DNA of 64,000 nucleotides. It comes from Phragmites australis. Taxonomy: Eukaryota; Streptophyta; Magnoliopsida; Poales; Poaceae. Both the position numbers and the translations under genes were made by a program. Shown in pieces: positions 1 to 14,500 of this stretch (the first letter of the stretch is position 1; each line of letters opens with the position of its first letter). Location of the stretch: positions 37,266,501-37,330,500 of the forward strand of contig NC_084927.1 in the NCBI RefSeq assembly GCF_958298935.1, given 5' to 3'. Below the pieces are notes generated by a model. The model ran no database searches and was not told where the DNA came from. It was given only the letters and a program-made list of their open reading frames with translations.

Positions 1-1890
1 CGGTGAACTGGACCTCGCCCGTGCTTAGATATGTCCGCCCACTCGCTCGCCGCCGCCCACGTCAAGAGAGAGAGGCAATAGAGAGAGGATAAGAATGAAG
101 CTGTGGTGTCATGTCCAGTGTTTGAAAATGCGTCGGTTACCGTTCGGAATGTGCGGTAACCGGCCCTCTCGGTCTGGCTCGGTTTTGTAATGCGACAATA
201 ACCGAATTTGAATTCAAAAAATTCAAATTGATTTTGAAAAAACTCAAAAAATCCATAAAAAATTCCATATTGAGAGAGTGGCAATAGAGAGGATAAGAAT
301 GAAGCTATGGTGCCGCGTCGTGCTGTGTTACGCTTTTGAGTCCATGGACACGTAAGATGGTCAATTGCACACTAAAAAAAGAAGCAAATAAGCTATTACA
401 TTGTTATTTTGATTTACTAAAATCCTAAACTATCACTTATGAGCTATGTTTATATTATCATTTGTAAATATAATTTTCTATTCTTCTATATTATGATGTA
501 TGTATTCGTTACGATGTGTGTATGACGTCACCGTACCGCACGCCATAAATGAGATAAAGGTGGTAGATCGTCATGTCTTGCCACACTACCTTAACAACTA
601 TGATGTCAGCAGAAGGGAAGGACGATTCTTTTGTTATCGGAGTGAAGTCTCCTCCACATGTAATTATTTGTCCATCGGAGATGCTACAGTACAAAATGTT
701 GTCAAAACGTCTGTAGATGACATAATATGTACTCATTTGCTGATGCGACCATAATGCCTGTTGTTTACATCCATCTTTTGATATTCACGGTTGGAGCTTT
801 GCCTCAGTGGGATTTGGAGAGTTGCAGAAGGATCGCTGGAAAGTAAGCATAACCGATGGGGGTTGGGAACTACAGACCATTTGGAAAACTGAAAGTAGAT
901 GGTTGCCACTCCTGAGTTGATCTGACTAAGATATCGCATATGAAGCTGGGTGAAAATAAGCTAAACTCAAAATTTTGTGTTGGTATACAACACACACTAG
1001 CCTATACCAGATATTTCTGAGAAACTACAAAAATGTCTGGACATGGTTTTCAAATAATTTGTTCTATTTCAAAAGCTAGCTTGTTTTGGACTTGATATGC
1101 TCTCATGGATCATGGAAGTTTGGTAATATAACCCTCCGACGAACCATATGTGTGTTTTGGTTCTTTTGTTCTGTCGTGCTATGTTAGTTCATGTGTTCGG
1201 TTTCCCCAAAGAAAACTATAGCTGATAATCCAAGTAAGATCATCCTCAACCACTTTCTTTCATTTCGTTCTCTTCCTAAATTAAAATCACTTCCTGAAGG
1301 GATTTCCTTTCCAGACTCATTCTCCACGTTTCTGCACTCCAACAGCATTCCTTTCTCCATTCTCTTCTCCAACAGACTTTCAATATTCTATCATTTCTGT
1401 ATAACTACCACGACGCATATAATACAACTGTAATACATGATACGTATACACTGTACATGTATTTTATACGTGCCTAACACTGAAATTGATTTTGAAATGG
1501 AGTTTCTCGCAACACGTACAATGTTTAAAAATGGAAATGGCATAATCAAATGTCCCATGCACTGCTCTTTTCAAGCATCGTTCAACGCAAAACTCAATTT
1601 CAAACGTAATACTCCAGGAAGGCTAGTAGAAACATAAATGTCGGGTAAATTCACCATCTCGATTAGTTCCAGTAAAACAATCTCATAACACTCTGGAATC
1701 CATAGTGTGGAAGTCATATCGAACGTCTTTACACAAGCAAAAGAGATTTAATTTATTCGTGACAGCAAAGCATGTATGCTGCGTAAGCAAATGGAAGACA
1801 GCCCAAGTTTACTGATAAGCTCAGATCAGATCCAAGATCACCTCGGCACCAGGAGATTGGCCGCTACACTTATTGATAAGCAAATGGAAG
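1..1890. other. Intergenic AT-rich DNA, no gene recognised
   Basis: No open stretch here gives a recognisable protein; the longest are under 90 codons and lack family motifs. The segment around 130-260 (a run of ccggt/ggtaacc words followed by aattcaaa words) looks like transposon-derived filler, but I cannot name a family. Confidence 0.5.
66..320. repeat. Pair of about 48-bp direct repeats
   Basis: The block at 66-115 (GAGAGAGAGGCAATAGAGAG then GATAAGAATGAAGCTG) recurs at 272-320 with a few substitutions and one small indel. The two copies flank about 155 bp that starts with a cggttaccg/ggtaaccgg word pair. This may be a local duplication or the flanks of an old insertion. No coding content is seen. 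Confidence 0.6.
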
Positions 1891-1894
1891 ACAG

Positions 1895-2740
1895 CCCCAG
1901 GAGATTGGCCGACACTTAAGGCAGCTCCGGTGCATCTTGATGCACGCTGATCAGCCGGAACAGGCCAAGGGTCCTTTTGCATTTCTTCTATAACCTACAT
2001 ATATAGTGAAATCATATCATGAAATTGCAACATTTCATATTGAGTATATGTTGTATTGTAAGGACAATATCATTTCCTATCTTATTGCCACTGGTTCTTA
2101 ACTGAATTCAACACAAACTCGCATTCAGAAGCAGGCAACAGGAACCTAGCGATGCTCTCAGATGAAAGACCGTCCCTAGTACCAGCGATCACCCTGGTGG
2201 TGGGCATTTTCTTCCCTGCAAAGAAGCACATTTGTTCCAATATTTGTTCCTTGGTGAACTCCTTTATCCCCTTGAACACATGACTTTGGCAACAAGCTAA
2301 AACCCAATTCATGAACCTGCATGCACCGATAATGAATATGTTACTAAAATTAACCAGTCAACCATTGAATAAAACAACTATATGGAGCATTAGCGAGAGA
2401 ACAGTGAGCTGTTACCTGCATATATGTACCGAAAGTAATGAATCCAACAAGGGAATTATCTGGGAACAGCTCTACAGCTTGTGCCAGTGCAGACTTCAAA
2501 TAACCAATTTCTTCTTCAATCATGCAGGTATCTACAACAAAAAGGAAAACTGGTGGAACGGCACATGCGACAGCAAAGTAGGGAATATGGGAGGACTGGT
2601 ATATCAGGAATTGACTTCAGAGGTGTATAGATGGCACAAACAGGGATCACACAGTTCACAGCCTCCTGCTTTGTACCCGGAATAACATTCCAGGGCATCC
2701 TTATCCCATCTTGGGCCTCAAGGTCAAGGAACTCAGACAT
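1895..2740 (-). pseudogene. SEC23: SEC23-like (COPII coat) pseudogene, N-terminal fragment
   Basis: Sec23 is the GTPase-activating inner-coat subunit of COPII vesicles at ER exit sites. The minus strand opens at 2740 with MSEFLDLEAQDGIRMPWN and runs through [16 protein letters not shown], a close match to the plant Sec23 N-terminus. At about 2541 it jumps from the first cysteines (CRMC) straight to [15 protein letters not shown], so most of the zinc finger and about 70 residues are missing and the frame changes. Further pieces are 2103-2316 (VHELGF... through ILEQMCFFAGKKMPTT to SECEFVLNS, with a one-base frameshift near VFKG) and 1994 downward (VIEEMQKDPWPVPADQRASR, then degenerate by about 1895). 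Splice signals remain at 2415/2317 and 2102/1995. Nothing downstream of this point in Sec23 (later trunk, helical and gelsolin domains) is present. It is a truncated, frameshifted gene copy and not a processed pseudogene, because introns are retained. Confidence 0.85.
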
Positions 2741-3369
2741 CTTCAGTACAGCAGCCTTGTATGATAGTTCTATTGGGCTTCCACAGGTAGCTCAAAGGTT
2801 ATCTGGCCTGCAAATACCAAATTAACAGAGATCAATATCTTTTTTAGACGCCAGAAAATGTGAAGAATATCAGCACATAATTGAGATAAAGTAACCAATA
2901 CTTCGTGTCCAACGTCATTGGAAAATCAAATGTTTAATAGAATGCCTCTCAGCTCGAAGATTTAAGCCCAAACGTCAATCCAGAACATATTGTTTCCTCA
3001 ATCCCTAGCTTTGCTAATAATATCAAGGCTGCCTCGAGCCAGTATGATCACTGAAACTTTTCGCTTGCGTTCGGAATGAATAATCAAATACACTGACCTG
3101 CAGCATAAAATTAGGCCCAGGAAACTATAATAAATCTCAAAATTCGAACCAGTCTATAGAGATCAGAGCTGAAGTTTACGCCTAAAAAAAACTAGCGAGG
3201 GCTCCTTCCAGTCTCCTCTAAGCCAAAACCTACCGCAAAATACATACTCGAGACCGCATCGATTCCAGGCAGCCCCTACCCGACCACAAAAATTTTGCAC
3301 CGAATCAACGAACAACCTAGATCTCCGCGAACATCATCTCAAACACGCGTAAGGGAAGAGAGAAGGCGG

Positions 3370-3750
3370 CTCACTTGCGAATGATAGCGTACGGCGGAGC
3401 ACCGAAGGCTACGGCAGTTGCTACCGCCGAGCCATCGGCCGCCGGAGTTTGAAGGCGAGGCCGGTTGAGGGCGAAACGGGAGGGTGTGCGATGCGATCCG
3501 AGAGCCCCTCTCCGTCGCCGCCAACCTTCTGTCGCCCTCCTCGCGCGCGCCTCCGTCGCTGCCCCTCGCGCGCCTCTTCCGCCCGAGCACGCGAGCGCAA
3601 CCTCCACCTCCTTCCCCGCTCGGCGTCTCCGCGAAGGGATAGGAGAGAGGTTCCTAGGGGCGTGGGAACCTCTCTCCTATCCCGTGCCGCGCCGGCCAAC
3701 GACGGGGAGCCGTTGGAACTGGCGTTTCGCTCCCGTCGCTGTCTTTTTCC
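3370..3750 (-). other. GC-rich block, possible old promoter or first exon
   Basis: This stretch is much richer in G+C and CpG than its surroundings and is open on several frames, as grass first exons often are. On the minus strand one frame ends with a possible GTGAGC donor at about 3376. It could be the 5' end of the broken SEC23-like gene that begins at 2740, but no protein family is recognisable. Confidence 0.2.
3636..3683. repeat. Perfect 19-bp inverted repeat with 10-bp loop
   Basis: GGGATAGGAGAGAGGTTCC at 3636-3654 is followed, after TAGGGGCGTG, by its exact reverse complement at 3665-3683. A transcript from either strand would fold into a 19-bp hairpin. Confidence 0.9.
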
Positions 3751-4379
3751 CATCGCGAGGTCTCAGTGCACCGCATTCTTCTGTGGAGTTCACAATCCTT
3801 TACTGCAGCCGTCTCGCTGCGCAGACCTCAGCAAAGCTCAGGGGCGCGGCTCGTTATAACGTCTCACACCATCGCTGCTTTGGGTGAGTTCGGCCGCAGC
3901 GGATCCGAAACCTTTGCACAATGCAAATTGCCCAGCCCGGCCAGCCGGCCCCAATTCAGCTTTGACTTGTCCGACTTGCCTCCTAGAAAACGGATCAAAC
4001 GTATCCTTGGGCGTCCCTCCCTTACCAAAACAACCAAAAACTTTTCCTCCGGACATATCGTTAAGTGATTTGTGTATGTAAACAGGTTTCCTTTGCGAAA
4101 GGGGAGGAGGGATTTTGTCGATCTTTATTTATGTGTGTTCTGGGTTGTCAGGTTTTGATTCGACGACATACGAGTTACTGGACCTTCCATCTTCGTCGAC
4201 CTTGAAGATGGAGGAACTTGTTATGGTTTTTCTCGAGTTTTTTTTATATTTTCTAATATTAACATTTAGGTAAATAGATTCTCGATAGAAAAAAATTACA
4301 AAACTAAGACGTCTATCAGCGCCTCAGTCTGACACGGTGAGCAGAGACTAACATCGCTCTGGTGGGGTGGTTACTGCCG

Positions 4380-4760
4380 AGTGAACAGTATTTCGTTAAA
4401 ATTACTATTTCTTTATATAAAATTGTAGTCTTTTGTTGCTTCAAAATCCTAAAAAAAATTTACATGCTTCATAATTCATGTGCAACTCATTTTAATCGGA
4501 TTCACTAAAAATCACGTAGAATTTAAACTAAAATTCTCAAAAAAAAAAAACTACGTTTATAACTTTTAACAATTGTTAGTGAATCAAATAAATTTCCAAA
4601 AATCAGGAACAACTCACTAATATTAATCTTATGTGATGAACTAATTTTTAAAATTATTTTTAACCCTAGTATATATAGTAAAAAAGTAAGTTTCTTTATA
4701 ATACTCTATTTATATGTATTTTTATTATTTCATGTGATAACCGCTCGATCAGAGTGTAAT
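4380..4760 (-). repeat. AT-rich dispersed repeat, copy A
   Basis: Reverse-complemented, this segment aligns with 8010-8345. Shared words include AAAAATACATATAAATAGAGTA, AATAATTTTAAAAATTAGT, AATATTAGTGA and GAGAATTTTAGTTTAAATT. The two copies are in opposite orientation on either side of the UBC gene. No coding capacity; probably parts of one non-autonomous DNA transposon family. Confidence 0.65.
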
Positions 4761-5536
4761 AGGTGTCTAGTTTTAAAAAAAATCTATTAAAAGTCTATTT
4801 ATTTAAATAGAAAATATAAAAATTATAAAAAAAAACTCTTTTTCCACTACTGATTTTGACGGTGAAACTTCCGATGGTCTTTCACAGTGGAAAAACATCT
4901 TGGAGGAGTTCCGGGGGTGCTGAATACTACAGCTTCAAAGTTCGAGCTTCTCTGTTCTAGTGGGGGATGGTTTTAACCTTCGTCGTTCACGGCAGCGAGA
5001 TGCGCGGCAGAAGGCGTCGCTGAGGACCTCAATGTTCTTCTTTTCAATTTCTGTGTTGTTCAGGTCTAAATGTAAAAGGGGGTGTTCTGTTCCTCCAAGT
5101 ATAATCCAATCCTAAACCCCTTCCAAAAAAAAGCCCTCACTATCTGACTTGGCTGGTGTACAGAGGAAAATTACTCTGCAAAGGATTTCCAACTACTAAC
5201 TTGTCAGGTTTTCAGATCCCGGCGGTCACCAGAATGTCCAATTGGTTTTCGAACCCTGATAAAGCAGATTCCATAAGCAATGCAAGCAACGGACACCACA
5301 TACTATATAAATATGATTAATGAAGCAACTTCAGATAACGGAACAGTCGGGTAGAACAGACTACCAGACTCAAACGGACTTCACAAGGTTACACATGAGT
5401 TCAACAGGATAATAGCCCTCAAAAGTCCTTCATATGGTTGGGGGAGTCTTGGCTGGTTATTTAGGTGATATCGATTGGCGGGTTCGGCAGGTGATATCGA
5501 TTGGCGGGTTCGGCACATTCACCAGTTGGCCTTCTT

Positions 5537-7347
<1,811 letters not shown>

Positions 7348-7607
7348 GGATCAAACCCTAAATCCCCAAAATCCACAGTTCAAATCAAAACTAGGCTCCA
7401 CAGATCGGATCGATCAAATCTGGGGAGGGGTTCGGGGGCCACGTACCGATCGAGGTCGGGGGATTCGGGCGGGATGTCGCGGGGGTGGGGCGGCCGCCTC
7501 CCTCTCTTCTCGGAGGGGCGCGGCGGCGAGGTCGGGTCGTGGGGCCTCGGCCACAAAGGGAAGGAAGCGAGGAGTCGGGGGATTCGGATTGGGGAGCTCG
7601 CGGGTTC

Positions 7608-7618
7608 CTTTTATAGGG
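7608..7618 (-). promoter_or_regulatory. TATA box of the UBC gene
   Basis: On the minus strand this reads CCTATAAAAGG. It lies about 260 bp upstream of the E2 start codon in a GC-rich stretch, which would place transcription start near 7580 and give a 5' UTR of roughly 230 nt. Confidence 0.6.
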
Positions 7619-7810
7619 CGAAGGACGGACGTGGGCCGTCCGATGGGGGATCCACGGGCGCCGACGACTCGCGTGATGCTTACGCTGGACGCGCACAGGT
7701 TCGCCTTTCGGTGCTTTTCGGGTTTCTTTTGAGGAAAAAAAGGAGACGGGAAAATCATTGCTCTGCTTACCTGATCGGTGAGAGTTTGATAGGAAGATGT
7801 TCCGGAGGAA

Positions 7811-8511
7811 GAGCATCTCCAATCCATTTTTTAAATTTATTTTCCTATCTTTTTCATATAAGTAACTCCCTATCATGATTCTTTCTACTCTTAACAAGCT
7901 CCGACCTATTCTTCACTCACCTTTATTAGTATCCTATAAATAAAAAATGACTATACAGATAAATTTTATATATATTTGAATTCAAATTGAATTAAAAGAA
8001 TAATATCATATAAAATGATAAAAATACATATAAATAGAGTATTACAAATGAACTCACTTTTTCACCATATAACTTATGGTTGAAAATAATTTTAAAAATT
8101 AGTCCATTACATAAAAAATAATATTAGTGAATTTCTTAGATTTTTAGGAATATATTTGAGACCCTAATAATTATTAGAAGTTTTAAAAGTAGCCTTTTAA
8201 GAATTTTAGTTTAAATTTTACACAGTCTTTTTGATGAATCTAATCAAAATGGGTTGCGTCTAAATTATGGAACAAAATATCACTATTTTAAATAAAGATG
8301 GAAAGAAAAATTGGAGAGTACTGTTCATATCAGGTGCTAACCGTAGATAGCGATCCCACTCCCGTTCACTAAATGTGACAAAGCATGAGGAGAGGATAGG
8401 GAGCCCTTAAAAGTAGCAAACGTGATAGGAAGTGGGTTGGAGAAAGATTTTAGGTTGATTTTGCTAAAAAGTAGGGTACAGAGTGAGATAGAGAATGAGT
8501 TGAAGATGTTC
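7811..8511. mobile_element. Non-autonomous TIR DNA element (copy B of AT-rich repeat inside)
   Basis: The left end GAGCATCTCCAATCC and the reverse complement of the right end (GAACATCTTCAACTC) form imperfect terminal inverted repeats about 700 bp apart. The interior is AT-rich and non-coding. Positions 8010-8345 match the inverse of 4380-4760. No clear target-site duplication is visible, so superfamily assignment is left open. Confidence 0.5.
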
Positions 8512-11470
8512 TACCACACTCATTGCACATCAAGATCTCTCACAAATCTTTCTGTATTTGATATCATGCTCATTTTTTAAAACACTAGTATAACTCATAA
8601 ATATACACGTCGCATCATCACACATACGTATATACACAGTGCATACTAAAGATCATATATTCAAAGCTTGAAGATTAATAAAGTCACTGACGTCTCACTA
8701 TTGATGAATACATCTTTTATCTAAAAAAAATCACCTTAATAAGATATATAAGAAGCAAATCTAAAATTTGATTCTGGATAGGTTGAGAGTACAGCCAGCT
8801 CCAGTACCCATCCAAGTGAATAATTGGTTCTCTAGTAGCATACTCCTTTTAGATACATCTTGGCACTATTTACTACTCATCCGGTCAAAAAAATGGTGTT
8901 TTGGATATCAAATAGCCTAAAACATACAAATTTGAATATAATTTTGTGTTTGTAATATACTAATATTATAAATAAATCTACTTATATCATTCTTAAATAT
9001 TATAGAGAAATTTACTCATATCATTTTTACATATTATGAAATGTAGAAAAGCTATCATGTTATAGAACTAATATTTAAGAGGTTTCTACTTATATCATTT
9101 TCAAATATTTTTGGTATAAAGAATTAATTGGTGAAATTTATATTTCGAATTGAAAAAAGGGCTAATATGATTTCACTTTGTTCTCTGCAGAGATTCTGCT
9201 TCTTTTGGCAAATTATGGTAGCGAAACCTATCAAAATCCCCTTGTCCGTTGACTGAGACAGCATGGTAAAAGAATAAATGGTCTAAGGATGGGTGAATTG
9301 AACTAATTAAAACTATTTTAATTAAATTCTAGAACAAATAAGCAACCTTAGTATAGATAAATAGTAAAGTAACTACAACGATCAAATTTGACATAATGCT
9401 AAGTAAGAAAATATACAAGCTACGTAAGAAAAGAATTGCGGAACATTAGCTTACAATAAGGTAAATACTCAAAGTAAATGCAAAAAAGTAAAGAGATGAG
9501 CAAGAAAACACTAATTTTTTTTCGATGCATTGAAGAGTTAGCACTCCTCCTAATTCTCGCTGGAGCATCCACTGAGTATATCGCTCTCTCTTGAGTTACC
9601 AAGACTCAAGTGTTCTCCAGTGATAGCCACTTATCTATCTCCGGATTAGCGAACTTCAGATCAAGCACAAAGCTTTCTCTTGTGGCTCCCACAGGAACTT
9701 TAAGAGCTCATTAAGACACATCTAATCACTAAGACCAGCTAGATATTGCCAATTATCAAAATTAACAATTCAATAGTTTCACTTAGATCTAAATCAAACC
9801 TAGACTATAACTTAGATACACACTTGCTATTCTTCTTGCACTAATGATATCATTAATCTTCAATTAAGAACTTTACAAGTTACTCTAGTGCACATTTTGC
9901 CTTTTGATCATACACTAAGTGTTTTAGCTTTTCTGAATTGCATGGTTACTCAATGAGATAAAAGTAGTGGGTATATATAAGCTAGAGGTTCAAAACTAGC
10001 TATTATCCAACCATCCATATTTTTTAAAAAATGTTGGATGACCCGACATGCACATGCTCCAAACGTCGGACCATCCGATATGAATCATCCACATAAACTA
10101 GTCGTTACTGCAAAAAAAGCTCTGATGAAACCTCCAATATATGTACCGGACCATCCTGCGTATATATATCATTTTTCAGTGAAAAGAACTTATGTATTTT
10201 ACTCCGGTGACACTTCTAATATACGCGCCAGGCCATCCGACGTGTATAAGTCTGTTTCTAGCGAACATAAAGAAATCATCTAGAATTTACTCTGACGACG
10301 CCTCCGATATATGCGCCGGACTATCCAGCGTGTATTAGTCAAAATACATTTTTTGAAAAAAAAATACTCTAGCGTGTAGAACACCTTCACTGTCGGACCA
10401 TTCAGCGAGTATAGAGTTTTCAAAACTTATCCAATTCAAACTTCTTTAAGTCTTATCTTCACTTCAACTTATTTATAGTGTTCTCTAAGCTACATAGTGT
10501 TAGAATTTTACGAGGGTGCATCTAATCAAATCTAGACTCAACTAAGTCAAACTACTACTCTTAATCCTCTTTATAATACAGTCAAAAAAAAATCAAAACT
10601 ACTCTAAATATCATTCATCTTCTTGTGATACTTAAAACTAGAAAGTTCTTAATCTTGACGTTCACGTCATTTGATTGTTCAACCGATCAATTAAGGGGCC
10701 AAAATCACATATTTTAATTATCTTTCAAAATAAATTTATTAATCACAATAATATAGTTATCATTAATTATTAAAATACTTACCACCTACTAAAAATCTAG
10801 ATGCTACACACAAAAAACAGGAAAAAAATTAGGAATATAAAATTACGTAAATTCAATGGTGGGCAGTGAAGTTTCTGAACTATTTTACAACGTGCGGATT
10901 TTAGCTTAACACGACATTTGGAAACTCTACCGAGAGGCCAAGTTGATTGTATTTCTAAACAAAAGATGAGAACACGAGTTTTAGCTAAAAGAACTTTGAA
11001 GGTCATTCCCACCTTCCAACAGGTTTCGTTATTTCACTTTCATTTTCTAAACCCTAGGAAAAGAAATCCTTATCTCTCTAAACAAGCCCTAATCCCAAAT
11101 ACTAGCAAGGATTTATAGTTTCCAAGAGTAAACTAGTTCCAGAGTCCAATTGTAAAAATAGCCCTGAACGAGGCAAACTCTCACCTCATGCTCTGAAACA
11201 TCAGTATCCGTCGGGTTAAAACTATAACAAAACAGTAAATAAAAACAACTAAACATATTTATTATAGATTATACATATTTGCTGACTAAAGAAAATAATC
11301 CTACAGGATATAGTCTCATGTATTTATAGCCTAAACCCAATTGATAGCGTAACGTATGACAAAAATTACCTAAAACTTATGATAAAGTCAGATAAAATTA
11401 TACATGAGAAAATATAGAAAAAAATAAATTGTAGGATTATTTTCCGCCAGCCCAGTATCAGCCATGCTCC
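8512..11470. other. Repeat-rich intergenic DNA
   Basis: AT-rich, without any recognisable gene. The stretch 8880-9140, with words such as CCGGTCAAAAAAATGGTGTTTTGGATA, resembles a decayed small DNA transposon but its ends cannot be defined. The remainder, apart from the repeats at 10040-10420, shows nothing I can name. Confidence 0.4.
10040..10420. repeat. Degenerate tandem repeat, about 83-86 bp
   Basis: A unit containing CTCC(A/G)ATATATG(C/T)(A/G)CCGGACCATCC(T/A)GCGT recurs at about 10131, 10214 and 10300, with an earlier weaker copy near 10060. Copies are diverged and non-coding. This layout is common in subterminal regions of grass transposons, but no termini were identified. Confidence 0.5.
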
Positions 11471-11513
11471 CCTTACACGCCCTGAGCCGCCGTCAGAGCA
11501 GCAGCCGCTAGGG

Positions 11514-14500
11514 ATGTCGGCTCGCCGCCTCCTCCATCTCCGGCCGGGGCTGGAGCTGTGCCTGCAGCCCCGTTCCCTAACCCCCCTCCCCACCTGGTAC
11601 CTCTCTACCCTGATCCCCACGCCGCCGGCCCAACTCCTATCGATTTCTCATCCCCAAATTCACGCTCTCCTCAAAAATGTTTCCTTCGTTTGCAGGGCAA
11701 AGGGGGTGGCCCGTTTCCGGCACGAGCCTCCACGCCGGAATTTCACGAGCTGCCGGCAAGGTGCTTTCGAAGAGGGAAATGCGAGTGAGTGAGACCGTGA
11801 TAGAGCTGCAGAAGTGTTTTTTATTAGTGTTCTTTAGACCGTGTTGATGTAGCCCTGCTTCTTGGTTCCTGCCGGACAGCGAGGGATAAGGCTACGCCGA
11901 GTCCAGATGAACAGCTCGGTCATTTTTAGGATGACAATGGCACAACCCTGGAGCCCATGGAAAAGATCTTCACCAATGAGTTTGCACAGCTTTCCTTCGA
12001 AGAGGAGGTGAGTGACGAGGCTGCGATTGAATTGCTTGCGGCCAGGTGAGAACCGAGAACTGATAGATGATGTTCTACCAAGTGTCCACTAGAGATGTTG
12101 AAGGAATATCCCTGAAACTCTGCTCGATAGCAATGTGTGCACTAAATGTTGTTGTGCCATTTCAGTATGTAGCATGAACTGCTCATCTAGTCTAAATGGA
12201 TAATCTGTAGGTCACGTATACAAATGAACTTGGTGATGTAGGTATCATTTTGAACTAAGTGAGGGTTTTTCTCACTGCCGCCAGCGAGTTAATATGCTGA
12301 TTTTCTCAATTTCTGATATCATGGTTTTGTTTTAGCATTCATAGTCTAATTGAAGTTTCTGTGCCATGCATTCAGGTCACTGAATTTTACTTATTTCTTC
12401 AATGTCTTGTTGCCGCTGTTGAAAATAAATACTGAAATATGCCTTGTTTCTCTTGGGCAGAGCATTCACAGTTTCTGAGCTTAGGAAGAAACTGCATAGT
12501 AAGAAGTATCCTGTTGATAAAGTCGATACTATGATTGCTGATTTTAAGTCAAGGTAAGACTCTTCCTGCTGTGTGTGCTGACATTAGAAGTTGAATACAA
12601 TGCATCCTCCTCCTAGTTGAAATAGAGTACATGTCAACTCTTCATTTTCACCTATTGTGGTGATATGATGAGTATTCACCTGCGACTTAAGTCCCAAATC
12701 TGCACTGCATCCAATGATTCAATTACTTCTGGATGGAGAATCCCCAATTTTTGTAAAAGGTGTTGTGTTCAATTCTAATGTCAGCATACTGTAATATAAG
12801 TCCCCAAGTTTGGATTGCATCCAATGATCCAATTACTTTTGGATGGGGAATCCCCAAATTTTGTGAAGGGCCTTCAAATTTTTTACGCCGCACTTTTAAT
12901 GTTAGATCTAATCAATAGCTTTAGCTGACAATGCAAGGCAGTAGGCACTAATATGTTGTTCTAACTAAATATCTTTTCTTTGCCTAGGCCCCTGCTTATA
13001 TTATTTGCATTATCTCTTTCGTTTGCTTCTGAGTTTCTGCAGGGGTTTGTTGAATGATGGTTTTTATGCGGATCCATTTTCATGATCCCGGTGGCTATCA
13101 TCAACTTGGGGTCCAAGGCGTATAAAGCAGGTTAGTTTTTTTTTTTTTGGTCTCTTGTCCCTTCATTATTTGCTTTGGTGATGGATGAGGTCATAAGGAA
13201 CATTCAAGAAATATCCCTTGGTATATGCTCTTTGCTGGCGATGTTGTGCTAGTTGACAAGAGTAGAATAGGGGTTAATAGGAAATTGGAGTTGTGGAGAT
13301 ATACTTTAAAATCAAAAGTTTTTAGACTTAGTAGGACCAAAATCAAGTATATAAGTGTGATTTCGGTGCTACTAGGTATGAGGGAGAAGATGTTAGTTTT
13401 GGTGGAGAGGAGGTTCCTAAGAAGGATATCTTTCGATATTTGGTATCGATGCTATAGAAGGATGGTGATATCGATGAAGATGTTAGTCATAGAATCAAAG
13501 CCGGATGCATGAAATGGCGCTAAGCTTCTGGCATCCTCTGTGACAAGAAGGTGCCACAAAAGTTGAAAGGTAAGTTCTATAGGACAACGATTCGACATGT
13601 GATGTTGTATGACGTCGAATATTGGTCAATTAAAAGGTGACATGTCCAACAGTTAAGTGTAGAGATGCGTATATTGCGATGGATTTGTGGCCATACTAGA
13701 AAGGATTGGATTCGAAATAATGATATACGTGACAGGGTAAGGGTATCGCTAATTGAAGAAAAGCTTATCCAACATCAGTTGAGATGGTTTAGACATATCC
13801 AACAAAGGTCTCCAGAGTCTCCTGTGCATAGCGGTATATTGAGGCGCGCTGATAATGTGAAGAGAGACATGAGTCGACTAAACCTAATATGGGAGGAGTC
13901 TGTAAAGAGAGATTTGAAGGAATGGAATATCCTCAAAGAACTATCCACGGATAGAAACGCGTAGAAGTTAGCAAACGTGTCAGAACCATGACTTATGCAT
14001 CAATCTCTTTATACCGTATTACTTTTATTTTGTTACTATTACTAGTACCTTTATTATCATTATTGTTTTCACATCATCTTATTATTTGAATCTTGTGGGT
14101 TTTATCTTTAGCCTACTCTAACTTGCTTGGGACAAAGGCTATTGTTGTTGTTGCCTGTCCCTTCAGCTGTTCCAATTTCCAAATAAATTAGTTGACGCAC
14201 CTTGCCCTAGTCCTGTTTTATTACTGAAGCTATTTGCTATGAGCTGATACCTGCATATAAACACGGTAGGAATCTAAATCTTTTTTTCATGATCTGTTAA
14301 TTGCTAATTACTGCATTGCGAGTATTCTTATCGTATATTTGTTTTCATGCTTTGCGTCTCCCTTGTGAAATTTCTATAGCAGTCATATTGTACTTTGACA
14401 TTGCCCATTGCTAAATTAGGCACTTCGGCAAAAGGGGGTGCCAGAGACCGAAGTAGACCAGGTAACACGAAGAGTGTTTCAGGATGGCCACGTCCATGCA

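Larger units (their letters stand above)
2741..5536. other. Intergenic DNA upstream of the SEC23 fragment
   Basis: It holds a GC-rich block (3370-3750), a perfect inverted repeat (3636-3683) and AT-rich repeat DNA (about 4380-4860); no intact gene is recognised. The part just downstream of the UBC stop codon (5400-5536) contains a short direct repeat, GGTGATATCGATTGGCGGGTTCGGCA in two adjacent copies near 5465-5516. Confidence 0.5.

Noticed and set aside
500..939. Short frames on both strands
   Set aside because: No family resemblance, no start or splice context; treated as intergenic.
3421..3887. Frames of 110-140 codons in the GC-rich block
   Set aside because: Low-complexity Arg/Ala/Pro sequence on several frames at once; base composition explains them.
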